A stretch of DNA of 8,651 nt from Rhizobium sp. Q54. Lineage in GTDB: Bacteria; Pseudomonadota; Alphaproteobacteria; Rhizobiales; Beijerinckiaceae. Location: positions 1-8,651 of the forward strand of contig CAMDOY010000140.1 in assembly GCA_945903655.1 (NCBI GenBank). Reading direction: 5' to 3'. Within the stretch, counting starts at the first letter, position 1. Each line of letters opens with the position of its first letter. The translations under genes and the position numbers were made by a program. Under the pieces are notes generated by a model. The model saw only the letters and a list, made by a program, of their open reading frames with translations. It made no database searches and had not been told where the DNA came from. Positions 1 through 5,398 of this stretch are shown here, one piece after another.

Positions 1-176
1 CCCGGGAATGGACGCGCGTTTTCAGCGCCCTTGGAAATAACCCACCACAGCGGGAGCGCGTCGTCCAGAGGGGGGCGGGGAAAAGGTGGGGCGCGACGTT
101 GCGCGGCTTGCGAGGCAGCCTTAGCGTCCATGGCTCCAACAGGATTCGATGGCCATCCAGCTGTCCGGGGGCGCCA

Positions 177-845
177 ATGACTGAACAACCGCAAGACCCC
201 GGTCGCATCATCCTGTGGGGCGTCGGCACGCCGCGCACCCTGCGTCCCCATTGGGCCCTGGCGGAACTGGGGCTCGACTATGAATGTCAGCCCATACAAA
301 CCCGTTCAAGCGCCATGCAGACGCCGGAGTTCACAGGCCTCACCGCGCGCAAGAAGATCCCGCTGCTGCAGGACGGCGCCTTCACCCTCACTGAAAGCGC
401 GGCGATCATCACCTATCTCTCCGACGCCTATGGCGACGAGCGAACAGCCCTGTTGCCGAGCAGCGTGCCAGCGCGGGCGCAATGTCTGGAATGGTGTTTC
501 TTTGTCTTGAGCGAACTGGACTCAGGCTCGCTCTATGTGATCCGCCGCCACCAATATCTGCCGCAGATCTATGGGGAGGCGCCGGAGGCCTGCGCTGGGG
601 CGGCGCGCTATTTCGCCGACCAGATGCCCTCGGTGGAGCGACAACTGGACAAGGGCCACCCCTTCCTGCTGGGAGACCGCCTGACCGCAGCCGACATCAT
701 GCTGACGTCATGCCTGACCTGGGCGGTGCGCTTTGGCGTAGGGATACCCGACATCGCCGCCGCTTACGCCGCGCGGATCACCGCCCGCCCGGCCTATGCG
801 CAGGCCATGGCCCGCAACACGATCCCCCAACCGTCGATGGAATAG
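177..845 (+). CDS. Glutathione S-transferase family protein
   Basis: A cytosolic two-domain GST of 222 residues, a normal length for the family. The N-terminal thioredoxin-like domain begins at about residue 11. It has the cis-proline of the glutathione site (KIPLL, P62) and the E73-S74 pair (LTESAAI) that binds the gamma-glutamyl end of glutathione. The C-terminal helical domain follows from about residue 97 and contains the N-capping box T170-A-A-D173. The frame is open from base 3, but the GST fold starts just after the ATG at 177, so I prefer that start; the ribosome site is weak. It converges on the VOC dioxygenase with only 5 bp between stop codons. Members of the family conjugate or reductively cleave electrophiles, and some (LigE/F types) act on lignin-derived ethers. 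The sequence does not fix the substrate or the class. The fold call is firm, the role open. Confidence 0.9.
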   Translation: MTEQPQDPGRIILWGVGTPRTLRPHWALAELGLDYECQPIQTRSSAMQTPEFTGLTARKKIPLLQDGAFTLTESAAIITYLSDAYGDERTALLPSSVPARAQCLEWCFFVLSELDSGSLYVIRRHQYLPQIYGEAPEACAGAARYFADQMPSVERQLDKGHPFLLGDRLTAADIMLTSCLTWAVRFGVGIPDIAAAYAARITARPAYAQAMARNTIPQPSME

Positions 846-850
846 CAACG

Positions 851-1870
851 TCAGGAGACCGACTTGCCCGGCGTCCGCGCCGCCAGAAAGGCCTCCAGCG
901 TCATGGGCGCGGGCCTCGGGTTGGGCGCGACGAGATCAGCGCCTTCAAAACAGGTGGCCTCATCGAACCAGCGGGATTGCGCGGGCAGGCCCCAGGGGAA
1001 GGAGACATTGGGATCGGCGGGATCCCACCGCACCGGCTCATTTTCCAGATCCATGATCTGATAATGGGTGTTGAACAGCTCCACGCGATGCCCATCAGGA
1101 TCCCGGAAATAGACATACATGGCGTGGCCCGGACCATGCCTGCCCGGCCCCCGCTCAACATCCCGCCCAAAGCCCAGCGCCCCCGCCACATCGCAGGCCC
1201 GCAGCAGGTGATGAACCTCGGGACTGAAATAGGCGAAATGATGCAGGCGCGGCCCCTCGCCCGTGAAGAAAACGATATCGTGGGGATTGCCCTTGCGCTG
1301 CAGGAACACGCCCCGGATGTCCTCTTCGGAAGGTCCCAGATATTCTGATAGACGGAAGCCCATGGCGGCGTAGAAGGCCAGCGCCTCGGGCACGCGGGGG
1401 GTCAGCATCTGGTAATGGTCGATCCGCTGTCCGCAGCCGCCGCGATGGGCCAGGAAATTGGTGATCTGCCGCTCCTGCGCGGGCATCTGCGCGCAAAATT
1501 CCAGCGGCACGCCCACGGGGTCCGTCACCTGCAGGGTCCGCCCCTGATGGGCGACTTCGGCGAAATGCGCGGAAAGATCTTGCGCGGAGAACCAGTCGAA
1601 GGCGGCGTCGAGATCCGCTTCGGTCTGCACGCGCAAGCCAATGCGCGCGCATGTGGGGCTTGAGGCGCTCTTGCGAAGCACAAGGCTGTGATGACAGGCC
1701 TCCTCGATCCCCCGGAGATAGAGGGTCTCCTCGTCCTCACGGGTGACGAGGAGGCCGATGACCTCGGTGTAGAACAGCCGACTGGCCTTGAGATCGCGCA
1801 CGCCCAGCGCCACATGGCTGGCGCGCGTGACGTTGAAGGCTGGTTTCCAGACCGGCGCAGGCAGGGTCAA
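851..1870 (-). CDS. Type I (VOC) extradiol ring-cleavage dioxygenase, homoprotocatechuate 2,3-dioxygenase-like
   Basis: A 339-residue cytosolic dioxygenase expected to open a catechol-type ring beside the two hydroxyls using Fe(II) or Mn(II) and O2. Two VOC modules are visible (about 16-126 and 148-268). The C-terminal module fits the PROSITE extradiol signature: G243-R-H245, then Y254, D257-P258-D-G260 and E264. By recalled alignment to Brevibacterium HPCD the metal ligands are H152, H211 and E264, with second-sphere H197, H245 and Y254 also kept. Two pocket positions differ: HPCD N157 is Q154, and carboxylate-binding R293 is S290. The substrate may therefore not be homoprotocatechuate. The start codon is TTG, supported by AGGGAGAG about 5 nt upstream; no in-frame ATG lies near the N-terminus. 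It is transcribed in the same direction as the TAXI gene, 165 bp behind it. Family confidence is high, substrate unknown. Confidence 0.92.
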   Translation of the reverse strand: MTLPAPVWKPAFNVTRASHVALGVRDLKASRLFYTEVIGLLVTREDEETLYLRGIEEACHHSLVLRKSASSPTCARIGLRVQTEADLDAAFDWFSAQDLSAHFAEVAHQGRTLQVTDPVGVPLEFCAQMPAQERQITNFLAHRGGCGQRIDHYQMLTPRVPEALAFYAAMGFRLSEYLGPSEEDIRGVFLQRKGNPHDIVFFTGEGPRLHHFAYFSPEVHHLLRACDVAGALGFGRDVERGPGRHGPGHAMYVYFRDPDGHRVELFNTHYQIMDLENEPVRWDPADPNVSFPWGLPAQSRWFDEATCFEGADLVAPNPRPAPMTLEAFLAARTPGKSVS

Positions 1871-2004
1871 TGGGTCTCTCCCTAGTAGGAGCGCCGACCA
1901 TAACGTCTGCGGAAACTTTTACTAGGCGGTTCAGGCGCGCTGCATCCTCACACTCCGGGAACGGCTGACTCCGGGGTCGCCAGCGCGAACGAGTGAGGCT
2001 GCGA

Positions 2005-2026
2005 GCGCCTCGCCCCTATGAGGCGC
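2005..2026 (-). terminator. Hairpin after the TAXI gene, possible terminator
   Basis: A perfect 7-bp GC-rich stem (GCGCCTC at 2005-2011 pairing with GAGGCGC at 2020-2026) with an 8-nt loop lies 10 bp beyond the stop of the TAXI gene. There is no U-run after it on the minus strand, so it is not a textbook intrinsic terminator. A second, bulged stem is possible just beyond (1946-1955 with 1991-1998). Confidence 0.35.
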
Positions 2027-2035
2027 CACCCCGTT

Positions 2036-2872
2036 TCAGTTTAACTTGACGGCGGCGATCCGCTTCACCTCGTCCGGATTTTTGGCCATCCAGTCCTTGT
2101 TGCCGACCACGAGGGCGTCGACGGTCACCGTGGGAACGGCGGCGCCTTTCACGGCGCTTTGCAGGTTCTTGTAGGTCCCGGCCGGTATGGTCGAATCAAA
2201 ATAGGGTTTGCGCCCGTCGGAGGTCTGCAGCGAGGCGATCCGCTTGTCCGCGATGGCGATGAGATCCAGCTTGGCGCCCGCATCGTCGAAGGCCTTGATG
2301 GTGGCTGCGCCTGGCGCAGTCACATTGAACACGCAATCCACTTTCTCCGTGGAGGAGCGCAGGCGCGCGAGCGTGCGGTCAGAGTTGGGGTTGCCCAGCT
2401 TGTTGAGCGTAGCTGTCTTGAGATTTGCGAAAATGAGCGACAGGCTGTCCCATGTCAGCGCCGGGCCGCCCTCAGCGGGCCCCACCAGCACATTCGTTCC
2501 CGCCTTCACATCGGCGATGGTCTTGATCTTCGTGTACTCGTTGCAGATCAGGATAGCAGCTTCGCGATAGGCGACCTGAATGACCCCGTTCTTGACGGGG
2601 CCAGGATTGGGGCGGCGCTGATAGACCAGCAAGGCGTCGCCCTGCACCATGCCCACATCGCAAACACCGGCGTCGATCTTCTCCAGAATGTCGAGGCTGC
2701 CCTTGTTGACGCTGGGTTGATATCCGAGCTTGCGGGGAGCGGCGGCGTAACCACCATCTTCATCGCCGCCACAGGCCTTGGCGCTGACGGGGGTCTTGGG
2801 CAATTGCAACTGGGCGTGCGCGGGGGAAGCGACAACGAGCGCGGCGGCGACGCAAAGAAATAGTTTCAGCAT
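2036..2872 (-). CDS. Orphan TAXI-family periplasmic solute-binding protein
   Basis: A 278-residue exported protein. Residues 1-20 form a signal peptide (hydrophobic LFLCVAAALVVA, cleavage after AHA). The mature protein has features of the TAXI branch of TRAP solute-binding proteins: the GSLDILEKIDAG...CDVGMVQGDAL block (58-81), VGPAEGGPALTWDS (130-143), and the late TIPAGTY...VPTVTVDALVV block (228-256). It has four mature cysteines (34, 71, 110, 180). TAXI proteins usually deliver organic acids to a TRAP membrane component, but none is encoded here, so the partner and ligand are unknown. At 278 residues it is shorter than the usual ~320, mostly at the N-terminus. The ATG at 2872 is chosen over the upstream GTG because it starts the signal peptide and has GGGAGGGG just before it. 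It is in line with the VOC dioxygenase gene downstream, so uptake of an aromatic acid is a guess. Confidence 0.85.
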   Translation of the reverse strand: MLKLFLCVAAALVVASPAHAQLQLPKTPVSAKACGGDEDGGYAAAPRKLGYQPSVNKGSLDILEKIDAGVCDVGMVQGDALLVYQRRPNPGPVKNGVIQVAYREAAILICNEYTKIKTIADVKAGTNVLVGPAEGGPALTWDSLSLIFANLKTATLNKLGNPNSDRTLARLRSSTEKVDCVFNVTAPGAATIKAFDDAGAKLDLIAIADKRIASLQTSDGRKPYFDSTIPAGTYKNLQSAVKGAAVPTVTVDALVVGNKDWMAKNPDEVKRIAAVKLN

Positions 2873-3049
2873 GGATGCCCCTCCCAAATTCACCTTGAAA
2901 CAAAGACGGGGCAAGCCGGGATTCGGCGCCCCGGCCCGCATAATTGCGAGACTGGTCCGACTCGTCGATTTTGACAAGACCGAGCCACTGTCAGCCACAA
3001 CCCATTTGGCTTCACGCCGGGCGACGCCAAAGCGAGGGCCATCGCGATT

Positions 3050-3346
3050 TCAAAAACACTCCGACCGGCCCCGCGCGCCAGAATTCGACGTTTTCCCCGG
3101 GGGGCAGGCTACGGGATAGGTGGCGCTCGCCCCGGCGTAGAAACCGGGCGGAGCGGGTTTGCAGATATTGCCTGCGGGATAATAGCCCATATCGCACTTA
3201 GGCAAAGAGTTGCCCACCAGGCTCGATGGCGGAGGCGGCTTTGGCGCGTTGGGATCATTCGTTTTGGGAGGCGCAGGCGCCTCCGCAGCCATAGCGATGG
3301 AGCAGGTGAGAGCGAGGACGAAAGGAGCCAGAAGCAAGGGATTCAT
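3050..3346 (-). CDS. Small exported cysteine-containing protein, function unknown
   Basis: A 98-residue protein. Residues 1-20 are a signal peptide (MNPLLLAPFVLALTCSIAMA, cleavage after AMA); the cysteine in it does not form a proper lipobox. A proline-rich stretch (22-40, ending PPPP) follows, then a short domain with four cysteines (51, 62, 81, 97) and repeated Gly/Pro turns (MGYYPAGN, PPGFYAGA, CPPGKTSNSGARGRSEC). The last part faintly resembles the short cysteine repeats of extracellular receptors (GCC2/GCC3 type). Two disulfides in the periplasm or outside the cell are plausible. The ATG at 3346 is chosen because it begins the signal peptide; the ribosome site is poor, and an ATG at 3418 would add 24 residues that hide the signal. 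The extended frame upstream runs into the tRNA and is not credible. I do not recognise the function. Confidence 0.65.
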   Translation of the reverse strand: MNPLLLAPFVLALTCSIAMAAEAPAPPKTNDPNAPKPPPPSSLVGNSLPKCDMGYYPAGNICKPAPPGFYAGASATYPVACPPGKTSNSGARGRSECF

Positions 3347-3374
3347 GACGGAAATGCCCGATTTCGACCCTTGA

Positions 3375-3403
3375 AAAATAATCAAAATCACCGATTCCAG
3401 CAA
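3375..3403 (-). promoter_or_regulatory. Candidate promoter of the small exported protein gene
   Basis: On the minus strand TTGCTG (3403-3398) and TATTTT (3380-3375) are 17 nt apart in an AT-rich island, placing a start near 3368 and giving a leader of about 22 nt before the ATG at 3346. Each hexamer matches the consensus only in part. Confidence 0.3.
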
Positions 3404-3455
3404 GATAAAGCCGGACATATCGAGGAAACGTGATAGACGCCCGGGGCTGACGCGC

Positions 3456-3473
3456 CCGCCCCTTTGGGGGCGG
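3456..3473 (-). terminator. GC-rich hairpin downstream of tRNA-Gln
   Basis: A 7-bp stem (CCGCCCC at 3456-3462 with GGGGCGG at 3467-3473) and a 4-nt loop lie about 120 bp past the 3' end of the tRNA. It could end the tRNA transcript, but there is no U-run, so the call is weak. Confidence 0.25.
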
Positions 3474-3595
3474 TGATCAGCGGGACAGGACGTCTGCGTT
3501 ACCTTGGACGCGTGACCCACGCTCATCGGGCCTCGGCTCCGGCTACTGTCCGAAGAACCAAGGGAACCGGCTTCGAGCAACGTGATGAAAGAGTT

Positions 3596-3669
3596 TGGCT
3601 GGGGGACCTGGATTCGAACCAAGATTGACCGAGTCAGAGTCGGTAGTTCTACCGTTGAACTATCCCCCA
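3596..3669 (-). tRNA. tRNA-Gln, anticodon CUG
   Basis: The minus strand folds into a complete cloverleaf of 74 nt including the encoded CCA (3598-3596). The acceptor stem is TGGGGGA pairing with TCCCCCA, the discriminator is G, the D stem GTTC/GAAC, the anticodon stem ACCGA/TCGGT with loop CTCTGAC, and the T stem CTTGG/CCAGG with loop TTCGAAT. The anticodon CTG (3637-3635) reads the CAG glutamine codon. It has its own promoter to the right (3728-3756). No second copy of its 3' end is seen in the window, so nothing points to an element integrated here. Confidence 0.96.
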
Positions 3670-3727
3670 AGCGGAGCGCGAATCACGCGCCCGCACCAGC
3701 CGCAGACCAGCCGGTGGAACGAGGCGG

Positions 3728-3756
3728 TGTCTAGTCGCTGGCGGCGACGCTGTCAA
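3728..3756 (-). promoter_or_regulatory. Promoter of tRNA-Gln
   Basis: On the minus strand a perfect TTGACA (3756-3751) is followed after 17 nt by TAGACA (3733-3728), which resembles -10 boxes of alphaproteobacterial stable RNA genes. The start would be near 3721, about 50 nt before the mature 5' end of the tRNA. Confidence 0.55.
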
Positions 3757-3820
3757 TGCCGTCGCGCCATCGGGGTCCACACCCGCCCCGCCCCCGCTGC
3801 GCGCGGCCCGGGCTCCGGAA

Positions 3821-3860
3821 CCCGCCAGATTTTGAATTGTTCAAATTCTGATCTGGCGGG
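3821..3860. promoter_or_regulatory. 40-bp dyad upstream of ligAB, probable operator or activator site
   Basis: The outer arms CCCGCCAGAT (3821-3830) and ATCTGGCGGG (3851-3860) are exact reverse complements. The AT-rich core holds a second dyad, TTTGAATTGTTCAAA (3831-3845), which fits the T-N11-A pattern of LysR-type regulator boxes. The site ends 6 bp upstream of the candidate -35 box of ligA, where an activator would bind. It lies upstream of both divergent genes, so it is not a terminator for either. Other regulator families that bind dyads (IclR, TetR, GntR) are equally possible; no regulator gene is in the window. Confidence 0.55.
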
Positions 3861-3866
3861 GGACCA

Positions 3867-3895
3867 TCGACGCTAGAAATCAAACGCTGTATGAG
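3867..3895 (+). promoter_or_regulatory. Candidate promoter of ligAB
   Basis: TCGACG (3867-3872) and TATGAG (3890-3895) are 17 nt apart, each four of six matches to the vegetative consensus. A start near 3902 would leave a leader of about 75 nt before ligA. The weak boxes beside a strong dyad would suit an activated promoter. Confidence 0.35.
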
Positions 3896-3976
3896 AGGGC
3901 CATGGACCCCTGCGGGCGCCCGCCCCGGCGCGAGCCCTGCGGCCGCCCTGGGGTCGGGGTTGAGAGGAATGGATCG

Positions 3977-4372
3977 ATGCAACCGATAGAAAAGGAATAT
4001 GCCGATATTCCGGGGACGACGGTGTTCGACGCCGAGCAGTCCCGCAAGGGCTACGGCATCAACATGTTCTGCATGTCCCTCTTGAAGGACGCCAACCGCA
4101 AGGCCTTCAAGGCCGACGAGGCGGGCTATCTCAAGAAATACAAGCTGAGCCCGGAGCAGACGGACGCCATTCTCAAGCGCGAATGGAATCGACTGCTTGA
4201 GCTTGGCGGCAATATCTATTTCACCTCCAAGCTCGGCGCCACGGACGGCCTCTCCTTCCAGCAGTTGGCCGCCAAGATGACCGGATGCACCCAGCAGGAA
4301 TATGCGGACATGATGCTCGCGGGCGGCCGTTCGCCCAATGGCGCCCGCACCAAGTCGGAGTGGAAGAAGTAA
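3977..4372 (+). CDS. ligA: Protocatechuate 4,5-dioxygenase, alpha subunit
   Basis: The small alpha subunit (131 residues, against 139 in Sphingobium LigA) of the class III extradiol enzyme that opens protocatechuate between C4 and C5 to 4-carboxy-2-hydroxymuconate semialdehyde. The all-helical subunit caps the active site carried by LigB. Recognisable family blocks are DIPGTTVFDAEQSRKGYGIN (11-30), FKADEAGYL (46-54), GGNIYFTSKLGATDG (77-91) and MTGCTQQEYADMMLAGGRSP (101-120). The ATG at 3977 is preferred because GAGAGGA lies just upstream and LigA homology begins there. An in-frame ATG at 3902 would add 25 residues containing a PCGRP repeat that is not part of the family. Its stop overlaps the ligB start (TAATG), so the two subunits are translationally coupled. 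Confidence 0.95.
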   Translation: MQPIEKEYADIPGTTVFDAEQSRKGYGINMFCMSLLKDANRKAFKADEAGYLKKYKLSPEQTDAILKREWNRLLELGGNIYFTSKLGATDGLSFQQLAAKMTGCTQQEYADMMLAGGRSPNGARTKSEWKK

Positions 4373-5232
4373 TGGCCAAGATCATCGCAGGGGTCGCCAC
4401 CTCCCACGTTCCCGCCATCGGCGCGGCGCTGGACAACGGCAAGACGCAGGAGCCCTATTGGCAGCGGGTGTTCTCCGGCTACGAGGAATCCAAGAAGTGG
4501 ATCGCCGAGGTGAAGCCGGATGTGTGCATCGTCGTGTTCAACGACCACGCCACCGCCTTCTCCATGGACATCGTGCCCACCTTCGCGCTGGGCTGCGCCT
4601 CCGAATTCATCCCGGCTGACGAGGGCTGGGGCCCGCGCCCCGTGCCGGTGGTCCATGGCCATCCCGAACTCGCCGCCCATATCGCCCAATCGGTGATTCT
4701 GGACGAGTTCGACCTGACCATCGTCAACAACATGGAGGTCGACCACGGCCTCACCGTGCCGCTGAGCCTCATGTTCGGCCAGCCCGCGGAATGGCCCTGC
4801 AAGATCATCCCGTTGGCGGTGAATGTGGTGCTCTTCCCCCCGCCGACCGGCAAGCGCTGCTTTGATCTGGGCGCCGCCATCCGCCGCGCGGTGGACAGCT
4901 ATCCCGAGGACCTGAAGGTCGTGATCTTCGGCACGGGCGGCATGTCGCACCAGATCTCCGGTCCCCGCGCCGGCCTGATCAACAGCGATTTCGACAAGGC
5001 CTTCCTCGACGGCATGAGCAACGACCCGCAGAAGCTGGTGAAGCTGCAGCATGTGGAATACATGCGCGAAGCCGGCGCCGAGGGCATCGAAATGGTGATG
5101 TGGCTGGTCATGCGCGGCGCGCTGGACGAGCATGTGCACGAGCGTTACCGCTTCTACACCGTGCCCGCCTCCAACACCGCCGTGGGCCATCTCATTCTGG
5201 AGAATGAGGGTCTGGCCAACGCCGCCGAATAA
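4372..5232 (+). CDS. ligB: Protocatechuate 4,5-dioxygenase, beta (catalytic) subunit
   Basis: The catalytic subunit, 286 residues (Sphingobium LigB has 302; the difference is mostly a shorter C-terminus). It binds the active-site Fe(II) in the LigAB dimer. Matching to LigB gives the iron ligands as H12 (ATSHVPA), H59 (FNDHATAF) and E240 (AGAEGIEMVMW), with the catalytic base H193 in GTGGMSHQ and H125 in VDHG. The block PADEGWGPRPVP (81-92) is also characteristic. All key residues are present, so the enzyme should be active. The ATG shares a base with the ligA stop and has GGAG/GGAAG about 6 nt before it, inside ligA. No other gene of the 4,5-cleavage route follows; a repeat element and a converging gene come next. 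Confidence 0.96.
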   Translation: MAKIIAGVATSHVPAIGAALDNGKTQEPYWQRVFSGYEESKKWIAEVKPDVCIVVFNDHATAFSMDIVPTFALGCASEFIPADEGWGPRPVPVVHGHPELAAHIAQSVILDEFDLTIVNNMEVDHGLTVPLSLMFGQPAEWPCKIIPLAVNVVLFPPPTGKRCFDLGAAIRRAVDSYPEDLKVVIFGTGGMSHQISGPRAGLINSDFDKAFLDGMSNDPQKLVKLQHVEYMREAGAEGIEMVMWLVMRGALDEHVHERYRFYTVPASNTAVGHLILENEGLANAAE

Positions 5233-5245
5233 GCGGCGGGCCATA

Positions 5246-5357
5246 CCCTCCCCCTCGTGGGGAGGGTCGGCACGCGAAGCGTGACGGGGTGGGGGGCGCT
5301 AACGCCAGAGATTGCGCTCGCCCCCCACCCCGCACCCCTCCCCACGAGGGGGAGGGG
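5246..5357. repeat. Composite inverted-repeat element between ligB and the SulP gene
   Basis: A 112-bp element with two nested arm pairs. The outer 21-bp arms at 5246-5266 and 5336-5356 are exact reverse complements, and each arm also folds on itself (CCCTCCCC...GGGGAGGG). The inner 13-bp arms GGGGTGGGGGGCG (5286-5298) and CGCCCCCCACCCC (5319-5331) are also exact. The left half carries an extra small hairpin, CACGCGAAGCGTG (5271-5283), with no partner on the right. It looks like the GC-rich palindromic interspersed repeats common in Rhizobiales intergenic regions. Because both flanking genes run into it, it probably also ends transcription from both sides. Confidence 0.85.
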
Positions 5358-5398
5358 ATCGGCAAGCGTTGCGCTAACTAACAGAAATTGCGCTTTTA

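Noticed and set aside
1..40. Possible tail of an upstream gene (stop at about 38-40 on +)
   Set aside because: Only 12 codons are visible with no recognisable motif, so it cannot be told from chance.
482..1348. 288-codon open frame on + across the end of the GST gene and the antisense of the VOC dioxygenase
   Set aside because: It overlaps two well-supported genes, has no family motifs, and its composition is that of a shadow frame in GC-rich DNA.
2971..2976. Perfect TTGACA on + between the TAXI and small exported protein genes
   Set aside because: No matching -10 box at 16-18 bp and no gene on + to serve.
3596..3669. tRNA-Gln as attachment site of an integrated element
   Set aside because: No second copy of the tRNA 3' end and no integrase are visible in the window.
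3347..3670. N-terminal extension of the small exported protein reaching the tRNA
   Set aside because: It would translate through tRNA-Gln and hide the signal peptide that starts at 3346.
4216..5244. 342-codon open frame on - antisense to ligA and ligB
   Set aside because: It is rich in His, Gly and Val as expected for the reverse of ligB, while LigB on + has every catalytic residue.
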